Below are positions 16,465 to 24,280 of a stretch of DNA of 24,299 nt, piece after piece. The stretch is taken from the NCBI GenBank assembly GCA_934667465.1, contig CAKUMG010000007.1:1-24299 (forward strand), read 5' to 3'. Position 1 is the first letter of the stretch, and every line of letters starts with the position of its first letter. A program made the translations under genes and the position numbers. Source of the DNA: an uncultured Actinoplanes sp. GTDB lineage: Bacteria > Actinomycetota > Actinomycetes > Mycobacteriales > Micromonosporaceae. Under the pieces are notes generated by a model, which saw nothing but the letters and a program-made list of their open reading frames with translations, ran no database searches and had not been told where the DNA came from.

Positions 16465-17333
16465 TGATCTGTCCTCCGGGTCGCCCGCAGGAACGTGAAG
16501 GACAGCACGCACGTGGCCAGAGCGAGCACCACCGAGAATGCGGCGGCGAGCGGGAAATTGGGCACCGCCGATGTCGAATAAACGGTGAGGTTCGGCGTGT
16601 AGGTGCTGGAGACCGCGGAACTGAAACTGCGGAACACCTGCGGCTCGGCGAGTAATTGCAGCGTCCCGATGATGGAGAAGACGGCGGTGAGGACGATCGC
16701 CGGGCGGACCAGCGGGAGCTTGATCGACCAGGCGGTGCGCACCCGGCCGGCGCCGTCGAGGCGGGCCGCCTCGAGCACATCGGCGGGCACGGCGAGCAGC
16801 GCGGAATGCACGATCAGCATGTTGTAGCCGACGTAGACCCAGGTCACGACGTTGGCCATGGCCCAGAGCACCAGGTCGGCCGAGAGCAGGTCGACCCGGC
16901 CGGTGAGCGGCGTGAACGGCGACAGGGTGGGCGAATAGAGGAAGCCCCACATGATTGCGGCGAGCACGCCGGGCACCGCGTACGGCAGGAAGAACGCGAG
17001 CCGGAAGAACCGCCGCCCGCGGACCAGCCCCGAATCGAGCAGCAGCGCCAGCAGCACCGCCAGGCCGAGCATGACGGGCACCTGCACGACGCCGAACAGC
17101 AGCACGCGGCCCACCGACTCCCAGAACGGGCCGTCGCTGAACACCCGGCGATAGTGGACCAGCCCGCCGAAGACCTCCCGCGCGGGACCGAAGGTGCCGG
17201 TGCGCTCGACGGTGAAGAACGACTGCCAGAGGGCGTACGCGACGGGGGCCGCGAAGAACAGCGCGAAGAGCACGCCGAACGGCAGCACGAGGAGCAGGAC
17301 CGCCCGGCCGTACGGGGCTCTCCGGCGGGTCAT
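16461..17333 (-). CDS. ABC sugar importer, first permease (MalF-like)
   Basis: A 290-residue permease, the first gene of the importer operon. It has six predicted helices, beginning with AVLLLVLPFGVLFALFFAAP, and the EAA loop EAARLDGAGRVRTAW (about 188-202) followed by LPLVRPAI. The ATG at 17331-17333 has AGGAG upstream and follows a basic N-terminus (MTRRRAPYGR) consistent with the inside-positive rule. The frame is open further upstream through the divergent promoter region, but no family similarity is seen there. Translation is coupled to the next permease by a TTGA overlap. Expression is probably controlled by the divergent LacI-family gene through the palindrome at 17356-17371. Confidence 0.92.
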   Translation of the reverse strand: MTRRRAPYGRAVLLLVLPFGVLFALFFAAPVAYALWQSFFTVERTGTFGPAREVFGGLVHYRRVFSDGPFWESVGRVLLFGVVQVPVMLGLAVLLALLLDSGLVRGRRFFRLAFFLPYAVPGVLAAIMWGFLYSPTLSPFTPLTGRVDLLSADLVLWAMANVVTWVYVGYNMLIVHSALLAVPADVLEAARLDGAGRVRTAWSIKLPLVRPAIVLTAVFSIIGTLQLLAEPQVFRSFSSAVSSTYTPNLTVYSTSAVPNFPLAAAFSVVLALATCVLSFTFLRATRRTDH

Positions 17334-17355
17334 GGCACCACGCTCCTGAGCTGGG

Positions 17356-17371
17356 CTGTGCACGTGCACAG
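17356..17371. promoter_or_regulatory. Perfect 16-bp palindrome, likely LacI-family operator
   Basis: CTGTGCACGTGCACAG is a perfect palindrome with the central CG typical of LacI/GalR operators. It lies between the importer operon and the LacI-type gene, just downstream of the proposed importer start point. A second inverted repeat, TGTGTG (17377-17382) and CACACA (17391-17396), overlaps the proposed -10 box. Confidence 0.65.
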
Positions 17372-17393
17372 GGCGGTGTGTGCGGACCACCAC

Positions 17394-17423
17394 ACAGTAG
17401 GTTTAGCAATCCACATCGGTCAA
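17394..17423 (-). promoter_or_regulatory. Candidate promoter of the sugar importer operon
   Basis: On the minus strand TTGACC (17423 down to 17418), an 18-base spacer and TACTGT (17399 down to 17394) make a reasonable housekeeping promoter. The expected start near 17387 puts the palindrome at about +16 to +31, a position where a repressor would block transcription. Confidence 0.45.
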
Positions 17424-17439
17424 TGCTTGCCGCAGGCCA

Positions 17440-17452
17440 TAGGCTGACCGGA
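17440..17452 (+). promoter_or_regulatory. Candidate -10 box of a leaderless LacI-type gene
   Basis: TAGGCT (17440-17445) fits TANNNT and ends 6 bases before the ATG of the regulator gene. No SD is seen upstream of that ATG, and no convincing -35 box is visible. Confidence 0.35.
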
Positions 17453-18462
17453 TGTCTGCCTCGCCGCGCCGCGCGACCGTCCACGACGTCGCCGCGGCGG
17501 CGGGCCTATCCCGCGGCACGGTCAACCGCGTCCTCAACGGCGGCTACGTCTCCGCGGCGTCCCGCGCCGCGATCGAGGCCGCCATCGCCCGGGTGGGCTA
17601 CGTGCCCAACACCGCCGCCCGCAACCTGGTCACCCGGCGCTCCCACGCGATCGGGTTCCTGGCGCTCGAACCCCAGTCCCTGCTGCTCGAGGACCCCAAC
17701 ATCGGCGCCATCATGCTCGGCGCCAACGCCGTCCTCTCCCTCGCCGACCAGCAACTGGTCAACCTCGTCGTCGACTCACCCCGCGACACCGAACGCGTCG
17801 CCCGCTACCTGAGCGGCGGCTTCGTCGACGGCGCGATCATCTGTTCCGCCCGCACCCACGACCCCATCATCGACGTCGTCGCGGACCTCGGCCTCCCCGC
17901 CACCTTCGTCGGCCACCCCGCCGACCTGCGCGGCATCCCCCACGTCGGCATCGACAACGTGGGCGCGGCACGCGCGATCACCGCCCGCTTGCTGGCCACC
18001 GGCCGCCGCACGGTCGGCATGATCGCCGCCGCCGTGGACCGCGACTCGGGCGCGGACCGCCTGGCGGGTTTCAAGGCCGCGCTGGGGGCCCGGTTCGATC
18101 CGTCGCTGGTGGTGCCGGTGCCGCTGTACGACTTCGCGGGCGGGGTGGCCGGGATGCGGGCGCTGCTGTCCCGGGCGCCTGACCTGGACGGGGTGTTCGC
18201 GGCCTCGGACGCGGTGGCCGCGGGGGCGCTGGAGGTGCTGCGCGGGGCGGGGCGGTCCGTGCCGGGCGACGTGGGGATCGTGGGGTTCGACGACAGTACG
18301 TGGGCGGGGCGGACAGATCCGCCGCTGTCCACGGTGCACCAGCCGGCGGCCGCCCTGGGCCGCGCCGCGGCCGACCTCGTGCTGCGTCAGGTCAACGGCG
18401 ACCCGGGCCCGATCGCGGACGTCATCCTCGACTCGCCTATCGTCTGGCGTCGATCCGCCTAG
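17452..18462 (+). CDS. LacI-family transcriptional regulator
   Basis: A 336-residue repressor. The N-terminal helix-turn-helix and hinge are textbook: TVHDVAAAAGLSRGTVNRVLNG (about 9-30), then the hinge region GYVPNTAARNLVTRRSHAIGFL. The rest is a periplasmic-binding-like effector domain with GRRTVGMIAAAVDRDSGADRLAGF, FAASDAVAAGALEVL, VGIVGFDDS and the closing STVHQP block. It is divergent from the importer operon and very likely represses it until a sugar binds. The message may be leaderless. Codon choice changes along the gene: C-ending codons dominate up to about 18060, and G-ending codons dominate from there to about 18345. The stop codon is separated from the NACHT gene by one base. Confidence 0.94.
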   Translation: MSASPRRATVHDVAAAAGLSRGTVNRVLNGGYVSAASRAAIEAAIARVGYVPNTAARNLVTRRSHAIGFLALEPQSLLLEDPNIGAIMLGANAVLSLADQQLVNLVVDSPRDTERVARYLSGGFVDGAIICSARTHDPIIDVVADLGLPATFVGHPADLRGIPHVGIDNVGAARAITARLLATGRRTVGMIAAAVDRDSGADRLAGFKAALGARFDPSLVVPVPLYDFAGGVAGMRALLSRAPDLDGVFAASDAVAAGALEVLRGAGRSVPGDVGIVGFDDSTWAGRTDPPLSTVHQPAAALGRAAADLVLRQVNGDPGPIADVILDSPIVWRRSA

Positions 18463-18463
18463 G

Positions 18464-21400
18464 ATGGGTGCCGTGGCCGTTGCGTGGGCGGTGGGGTTGA
18501 TCGCGCTCTTCGCCGTGCTCGCGGCGCTGTTTCTCGGCTCGGGGCTCGAACACGCCGACCAGCTCGCCAGCGTCCTCGCCTTGTTCGTCGCGATCCTCGC
18601 GGTCTTCCTCGGGCAGCGGCGGTTGCGCAAGCCTTCTTCGCTCCGGCAGCGCACAGCCTGGGGCGAGCAGCGGCTGCGCCCCGAGATCGGCGACCTGCTC
18701 CGGGCCACCGCGGGGCTCGCGGACCAGGCGAGGGGCGACGACCGGTACGTCCCGGCCTCGGCCACCTACGTCCGTCAGCGCCTCGAGACCCCCCACGCCG
18801 AGCCGGCCCCCGGCCCGCGCCGCGACGACCACGAACCGTTCCTGCCCCCGGAGCAGCAGCCCCGCGTGATCCCCGTCCGGCGCCGGCTCCAGGGCGCCCT
18901 CGACGACAACCACCACCTGTTACTGGAGGGAGGACCCGGCTCCGGCAAGTCCACCACCGCGGCCCAGCTGGTCCGCGAACTCGCCCTCGGCTGGACGGAA
19001 GGTCATCCCGGGGCGCGTGCCCTCTCCTCGGTCCCCGTCGTGCCGGTGCTGATCACCGCCAGGCAGCTGGCCGGCCACCTGCACCTGCCGTTGCCGGAGG
19101 CTCTCGCGGCGGTGGTCAACCCCTCGCTCGGCGCCCGCCTGACCGAGCGGCTGCCGCCCTTCGAGCCACCGGCGGAAGGTGTGGCGTGGCTGATCGTGGT
19201 CGACGGCCTGGACGAGGTGCCCGGCGACGAGCTCCGCACGCTGGTGCAGGTCCTCGCCGACTGGACCGGCTCGGAGAGCCCGCACTACCGGTTCCTGCTG
19301 ACCAGCCGCCCGCTCAGCGGCGGCGCGGCGGAACTGCTCGGCGCCGCCCGGGTCGGCCACTACACGCTGGTGCCGTTCGACCGGTCCATGCTGGAGGAGT
19401 TCGCCGTCCGATGGTTCACCGCACGGAAGGCGCGGGACCCGCGAGCGGAGGCGCTCCGCTTCCGGACGGAGCTCACGTCCTCCGGCCTGCTCGACGTGGC
19501 AGCCACGCCACTGCTGGCCGGCGTCGCCATCCGGGTCTTCCACGACCAGGGCACCCTGCCCCGCAACCGGCACGATCTCTACGAGCACTACCTGGCATTC
19601 GTACGCAGGGAGAACGCCGCCCGCCGGGAAGGCGCCCGCCGCGCCGCAGTCCGGACCGACCGGGCAGTGGAAGCCCTCTACGAGCGCCTCGACGAACTGA
19701 TCGAACACCTCGCCCTCGTACGCGTGACGCGGCGCACGTCCCTCCGCCTCGCCGCCCGGGACCGGCTCGCGGCGCAGGGCGTCCCCGACCCCGGCCCGCC
19801 GCCCCTGGACTGGGACACGACCGTTGCGGCCGCGCTGCAGTCCACCGGCCTGATCACGTCCCGGGCAGGCGAACTCGACTTCCTGCACCTCACGTTCGCC
19901 GAGCACCTTGCTGCCCGGATCCATGCCGCGGAGCTGCCCGCCACGTTCGACCCGGATCACCCCGGCTGGGACCGCTGGATCCGCCGCGCGGCCTCCGCCG
20001 ATCCCTCGGCGGGCGTCGCCGTCCTGACCCGATGGGCCCGCGACCACCCCGCGCAGGACCTGCTGACCTGGCTGCTGGAAGGACCCGTCGGCACGGCCCT
20101 GATCGCCGTGCGCCTGGTGGCCGAGGGCACGGCGGCGGCAGATACCGAGATCGCACGTTGCCTGACCGTCGTCGAGCGACGGATCGTCGACGCGGCGCAC
20201 ACAGAACCGTGGGAGCTGGTGCGCCGGTTCCCGATCGACGAGCAGGTCCTCACCTGGACGGAGATGGCGGCGGAGGACCGCTCATGGACGGAACAGGCGC
20301 AGGCGGGGCTGTGCCGCCTGCGGGCCGATCTCTGCCCGGCGGCCCCGGAGCGGATGATCGGCCGGCTGGAGGAGATGCTGCGACCGGGCCACGAATCCGA
20401 GGCCCAGGCGGGGGCGGTACGAGCGCTCCTGGACCTGGTACCCGGCCGGAGGGCCGAAGTCACCGCCGCCTTGCGCGGACTTCTGGCGGATCCGGACTCG
20501 CACCCCGGCGACCGGATCATCCTGGCGACCGCCCTGCTGGAATGCGGCGATGACCACCGGGAGGAGAGCCTGCGGCACCTGCTCGCGCTGGTCGAGGATC
20601 CGCGCACAGGGGCATTCACGACCACACTTGCGGCCACCAGCCTGGCCGAGGCAGGCAGCGACCGCCGTGACCGGATCGTGGCTGTGCTGACCGCAAGACT
20701 GGCGGCACCGGGAACCGTCCGGGAAGACCGGATCCAGACTGCCGAGATCCTGGCCGGGATCGATCCGGCCAGCCGAAACGTCGCCAGCAGCGTCTTGCGG
20801 GCGATCGTCACAACCGAGACCTCGAGCGTCTACTGGAACACTGCCGTGACAGCTCTGACGAAGATTTCCGCCGCCGACCGGCTCTTCGGCATCGAGCGCT
20901 TGGTCGACGTTGCCGTGAGTCCGACGGCAGATTGGTACGACCGGGTCAGCGCGCTAAAGGCGCTCTGTGGCATGGGCGGCCGGGCGGACGCGGGTGTGAA
21001 GCGAACGACAAAGGAGCTGATAATCCAACCCGGGCTGCCGCTTCGCCACCTGGCGTCCGCAGCCAAGAACGTGGCCGGGCTCGACGAGGACGGGCGAGCC
21101 GGCCTGGGTGGCGAACTCGCAAACCTCCGCGACACTCTCCGTCCCGGGTCGGTTGCCTGGCGGAATGCGGTCATCCTCTTGGCGGCGTGCCGCCGCGAGG
21201 ACCAGGGTGATGCCGCGCTTGTCCTGACCGCCCTCGCGGACGATCCGGCCGAAGGACCGGACCTCGCCCAGGTGTGCGCTCTCCTGCCTCTCCTGGATCG
21301 TGCAGCCGCCGACATGATCGGTCAACGAATGCTCGACTGGGCCCTCGACCCCGCCCTCCCCGTGGATGACCGCTCCCGCCTGGCCGACGAACTGTGGGCG

Positions 21401-23761
21401 ACACCAGCCCGCCGCGACGTCGTGCTCAGCCGGGTGCTGCTCGACCTGTGGAACGCCAGGCTCTCCGTACCGGAACGTTCTGCTGCCTTCGTGCTCCGTT
21501 TCCAAGCCGACCGGGCCTTCCGGACCGGCGGGCGTTGGCAGATCCAGGATCTCGCTCTGTTCGAGCTCTTCGACCTGCGCCGCTGGATGGTGCTGCGGTC
21601 ACTTCTGGTCAATCCGCAGCACCGGGAAGCCACCCTCGGCTGGATCTCGCGCTGCCTCCGCGACCGTCGGTGTTGGTCCGGCGATTGGTGGCTGCTCGTG
21701 TCCTGGTTGATGACGATGCCTGGGGCTGATCATCGAGAGACGCGGGCGGCCCTGCTCGCGACGGTACGGGAACGGACCCTCGGCTCCTTCGAGCGAGCTA
21801 TGGCGGCGGACCAGTTCTCTCCGGGCGGAGAGGATAGTCAGAGGGCGCTCGACATCATCCTCCAAGCGGTGCGAGATCCGCTGCTTCGCGGCTCCCAACG
21901 GGTAGGCGCGGCTGCCATGGCGATCCGGCGAGGCGCGGATCGCGCCGACATGCTTGCCGTCCTCGACCAGATCGCCTCGGACCCTGCGGCGGATGTCTAT
22001 GCCCGGTGCCGCGCCCTCGAGTACCGAAGCGACCTGTCGACCGGCCGGACGGATGATGTCGTCTCCCTCTACCTCGAGTCGGAGGATCACCACGATGCGC
22101 GAACGATGCTGCGAACGCTGGTCACTTTCGCACCGGAACGGCGCGACCTCATCGAGGCTTGCGCGCTGACGAGCCTGCGGACGGATCGGTCGCCGGCCGA
22201 TGCCGGTGCGCTGCTCGGCCGGCTCGGACGTGGCGAGGGGATCCACGCGGCCGCGATCGCGGCATGCCAGGGTGACGCCAGCACGGCGGTGACGCTCGCC
22301 GACCAGGCGTCGCTGGTGCCGGTCGATGACGCAGCTCTGCTGGCCGGTGCGCTTCACGCGCTTCTCGCCCGGCCCGACCTGTTACCTGTCCAGCGCCTCC
22401 GCGTCCAGAAGGCGTTGCTTCGGTGCGGTCCTGACGCTCGCCGCCAGGTTGTCGACAACGTGCGGGAAGGCGGCGACCCGCTGGCGGCGGCTGCCGTCCT
22501 CCTGCTCGCCGGCTCGGCCCATAACGCGGCCGCAGGAGTACTGCTGGCCGATGTCCTCCGCGACGAGGGCGAAACCGCGGGGCGCCGCCGGAAGGCGGCC
22601 ACTGACCTGCTCGACACCAAGGCATCAGGCCCCCGGGAGGTGGTGGTCGCCGAAGGGTTGGCCGAGCTGCGCCGGCCCCCGCGCGACCCCGAGCTATGCG
22701 CCGCTCTGCTGGGCGCCGTGATCTGCTTCGACAAGGCCCACGCGGAGGAAGCGGTGTCCGCTCTGGAACTCATGCTGCCGCGATACGAGGTGGCTGCCGA
22801 GGCACTGCTCGAGGAACGTCCCGGGCACCGAGTCGCCCCTGACGACCTGATTCGCAAGATCGCCACACCAGGGCACCTCCGGTGGCGTGCGGCTAAAGCG
22901 CTGGTCCGGGGAACATCACTACACCGGGAGGCCCTGGCGAACGCCCTCGAACCGCTGATGAAGGCCGACCCGGCCACCGCGGTCCGCGCGGCCGCACTGT
23001 TCGGCCGGGCTGTGCCGGGCGACCTCCACCGGGCCGTCGCGGTCCTGCGGGCGCTCGCCGACGACCCCGCGGTCCCGGAGCGCCACCGGGTCCGCGCGGC
23101 CGTCGCGCTGGTCGATGCCGGTGCCCGTGCCGCAGACGATCGTGACCGGCTCCACCGGGCGCTCGGCGACGCACGGCTGCCCTGCGACCTTCGCGGTTTT
23201 GCGGGCCGGACCCTGGCGCAGCTTCCCGGGCCGCAACGCCGGGCCACCGTCGCCGCCCTGCTTGGCCTGCCCGAGGCCGTCGAGCGGCTGCGCTCCGCCG
23301 AGGACCTCGCGCCCTGGCACGGACCCCGGCGTGAGGCCGCCCTCGAAGCGGCCCGGAAGCTCACGGCCGGCGACGCTTTGCGCCCCGCCCACCGGGTCAG
23401 GGCCGCGGCGGTGCTGACGGAGCACGGCGACGGCGACGACCGGACCCTGGCCGCGACCACCCTCGGCGAGCTGATCGACGACCCGCGCACCCATCCGTGG
23501 GTGCGGGTTCGCGCGCATGTCGGCCGGTATCTGACCACGAGGGCACCGGACACCCCGGACCTGCTGACGCGAATCCTGCGGGACGGGAGCGTAGGCGAGC
23601 GCTGCTGGGCGGCCGAGGCGCTGGCGGAGATCGACGGCCCGCAGGCCCGCCACGTCCGGGACCGGCTGCGCGAGCTGGCCGACGCCGGCAACGACCGGCG
23701 GGAGGGGCAGCGCCTACGCCGGGCCGCTGCCCGGATCGACAGCGGCAACCACGCCGCCTGA
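18464..23761 (+). CDS. Membrane-anchored NACHT NTPase with long HEAT-like repeat array
   Basis: A 1765-residue STAND NTPase. Two hydrophobic helices (about 5-25 and 33-50) anchor the N-terminus. The NACHT domain follows: Walker A GGPGSGKST (156-164), Walker B LIVVDGLDEVP (243-253) with the acidic DGLDE, TSRP (280-283), and the winged-helix motif FLHLTFAEHLAAR (473-485) seen in most bacterial NACHT proteins. From about residue 600 to the end the protein is a helical array of HEAT-like units (for example HRVRAAVALVDAG and ERCWAAEALAEIDG). In known STAND proteins such a region senses a ligand and the NTPase oligomerises to trigger an N-terminal effector. Here the effector, if any, is the membrane helices. 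Some bacterial NACHT proteins block phages, but phage defence here is inferred. The start could also be GTG at 18473, which has AGGATGG upstream. Confidence 0.9.
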   Translation: MGAVAVAWAVGLIALFAVLAALFLGSGLEHADQLASVLALFVAILAVFLGQRRLRKPSSLRQRTAWGEQRLRPEIGDLLRATAGLADQARGDDRYVPASATYVRQRLETPHAEPAPGPRRDDHEPFLPPEQQPRVIPVRRRLQGALDDNHHLLLEGGPGSGKSTTAAQLVRELALGWTEGHPGARALSSVPVVPVLITARQLAGHLHLPLPEALAAVVNPSLGARLTERLPPFEPPAEGVAWLIVVDGLDEVPGDELRTLVQVLADWTGSESPHYRFLLTSRPLSGGAAELLGAARVGHYTLVPFDRSMLEEFAVRWFTARKARDPRAEALRFRTELTSSGLLDVAATPLLAGVAIRVFHDQGTLPRNRHDLYEHYLAFVRRENAARREGARRAAVRTDRAVEALYERLDELIEHLALVRVTRRTSLRLAARDRLAAQGVPDPGPPPLDWDTTVAAALQSTGLITSRAGELDFLHLTFAEHLAARIHAAELPATFDPDHPGWDRWIRRAASADPSAGVAVLTRWARDHPAQDLLTWLLEGPVGTALIAVRLVAEGTAAADTEIARCLTVVERRIVDAAHTEPWELVRRFPIDEQVLTWTEMAAEDRSWTEQAQAGLCRLRADLCPAAPERMIGRLEEMLRPGHESEAQAGAVRALLDLVPGRRAEVTAALRGLLADPDSHPGDRIILATALLECGDDHREESLRHLLALVEDPRTGAFTTTLAATSLAEAGSDRRDRIVAVLTARLAAPGTVREDRIQTAEILAGIDPASRNVASSVLRAIVTTETSSVYWNTAVTALTKISAADRLFGIERLVDVAVSPTADWYDRVSALKALCGMGGRADAGVKRTTKELIIQPGLPLRHLASAAKNVAGLDEDGRAGLGGELANLRDTLRPGSVAWRNAVILLAACRREDQGDAALVLTALADDPAEGPDLAQVCALLPLLDRAAADMIGQRMLDWALDPALPVDDRSRLADELWATPARRDVVLSRVLLDLWNARLSVPERSAAFVLRFQADRAFRTGGRWQIQDLALFELFDLRRWMVLRSLLVNPQHREATLGWISRCLRDRRCWSGDWWLLVSWLMTMPGADHRETRAALLATVRERTLGSFERAMAADQFSPGGEDSQRALDIILQAVRDPLLRGSQRVGAAAMAIRRGADRADMLAVLDQIASDPAADVYARCRALEYRSDLSTGRTDDVVSLYLESEDHHDARTMLRTLVTFAPERRDLIEACALTSLRTDRSPADAGALLGRLGRGEGIHAAAIAACQGDASTAVTLADQASLVPVDDAALLAGALHALLARPDLLPVQRLRVQKALLRCGPDARRQVVDNVREGGDPLAAAAVLLLAGSAHNAAAGVLLADVLRDEGETAGRRRKAATDLLDTKASGPREVVVAEGLAELRRPPRDPELCAALLGAVICFDKAHAEEAVSALELMLPRYEVAAEALLEERPGHRVAPDDLIRKIATPGHLRWRAAKALVRGTSLHREALANALEPLMKADPATAVRAAALFGRAVPGDLHRAVAVLRALADDPAVPERHRVRAAVALVDAGARAADDRDRLHRALGDARLPCDLRGFAGRTLAQLPGPQRRATVAALLGLPEAVERLRSAEDLAPWHGPRREAALEAARKLTAGDALRPAHRVRAAAVLTEHGDGDDRTLAATTLGELIDDPRTHPWVRVRAHVGRYLTTRAPDTPDLLTRILRDGSVGERCWAAEALAEIDGPQARHVRDRLRELADAGNDRREGQRLRRAAARIDSGNHAA

Positions 23762-23768
23762 ACCGGGG

Positions 23769-23900
23769 TCACCCGTGGCCGCGTACCAGGGGGAGTAACA
23801 CCTCGTCCACGATCTTGACCAGCACCTCGTCGGGGACCGAGAGGATGCCGTGACGACGGTGACCGAGTCCGCGCGAATGGCTGTCGGCGCCCTCGCTCAC
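23769..23900 (-). CDS. Small 43-residue frame overlapping the upstream membrane-protein gene
   Basis: A short frame from GTG (23898-23900) to TGA (23769-23771). Its start overlaps the stop of the 71-residue membrane protein gene as GTGA, the usual mark of coupled translation. The product starts VSEGADSHSRGLGHRRHG and ends ILSVPDEVLVKIVDEVLLPLV plus five residues, so the second half is an amphipathic, acidic-hydrophobic helix. Third codon positions are mostly G or C, as expected for real genes here, but codon 35 is the rare TTA. I do not recognise a family. It could be a partner of the membrane protein, or a chance frame; the overlap and codon use favour a gene. It converges on the NACHT gene. 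Confidence 0.45.
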   Translation of the reverse strand: MSEGADSHSRGLGHRRHGILSVPDEVLVKIVDEVLLPLVRGHG

Positions 23901-24112
23901 CTCGGCTTTGAGAAGAACAGACTTGCCGCGAGTCCGGCGAGCGTCATGAGAGCGGCGAAGAGCCCGGCGGTCGTGCTGCCGAACAGGATGATCAGCGCGC
24001 CGTCGGTCATGTCGGCGAGAGTTCCCACCCAGACAGCGATTCCCGCGATAACGGGGGACAACGTCAATGCCGCCAATGCCGAAACGACGAAAAACAGAAC
24101 TCTGTTACGCAT
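23897..24112 (-). CDS. Small two-helix membrane protein
   Basis: A 71-residue hydrophobic protein. The ATG (24110-24112) has CGGAG five bases upstream and gives MRNRVLFFVVSALAALTL, a basic start followed by a first helix (about 4-30). A short loop (WVGTLADMTDGA) leads to a second helix (about 43-66) and a short SKPR tail. The frame extends upstream without SD support and is not used. Base composition is less GC-rich than in the neighbours. Its function is unknown. It is convergent to the NACHT gene and overlaps the next small frame by four bases. The upstream region has several repeat elements that may be regulatory. Confidence 0.7.
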   Translation of the reverse strand: MRNRVLFFVVSALAALTLSPVIAGIAVWVGTLADMTDGALIILFGSTTAGLFAALMTLAGLAASLFFSKPR

Positions 24113-24134
24113 CGAAACTCCGCACGTCGATACG

Positions 24135-24232
24135 GCAGTGCACTGCGCCTTCGGGCGAAGCAGACTTGCCGGTTTTGCACATGACACGATTCCTGCGACA
24201 CTTCCTGCACGCCTGACGTTCGAGTTCTCGAA
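24135..24232. promoter_or_regulatory. Repeat-rich upstream region of the small membrane protein
   Basis: This region holds a perfect 12-bp palindrome, GCAGTGCACTGC (24135-24146), and a small TTCG-loop hairpin (24146-24157). It also holds a tandem pair, GACACGATTCCTGC and GACACTTCCTGC (24183-24208), and the inverted repeat TTCGAG-TT-CTCGAA (24219-24232). They may be regulator sites for the minus-strand gene at 24112. No clear promoter hexamers are seen. Confidence 0.35.
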
Positions 24233-24250
24233 TCTTGTCCAGACGTGGAT

Positions 24251-24280
24251 CGGGGCCCGCGTTTGCCGACGCGGGCCCCG
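24251..24280. terminator. Strong hairpin at the window edge
   Basis: A perfect 12-bp G-C-rich stem (24251-24262 with 24269-24280) with a 6-base loop. It has no T-run on either strand. It probably ends a gene entering from the right on the minus strand, or insulates the small membrane gene from it. Confidence 0.6.

Noticed and set aside
14475..16467. Plus-strand open frames across the ABC importer
   Set aside because: They mirror strong minus-strand transport genes with clear signal peptide, EAA loops and overlaps, and they have no recognisable product.
18437..20200. Minus-strand frames opposite the NACHT gene
   Set aside because: They are Gly/Arg/Val-rich shadows. The plus-strand frame has intact Walker A and B motifs.
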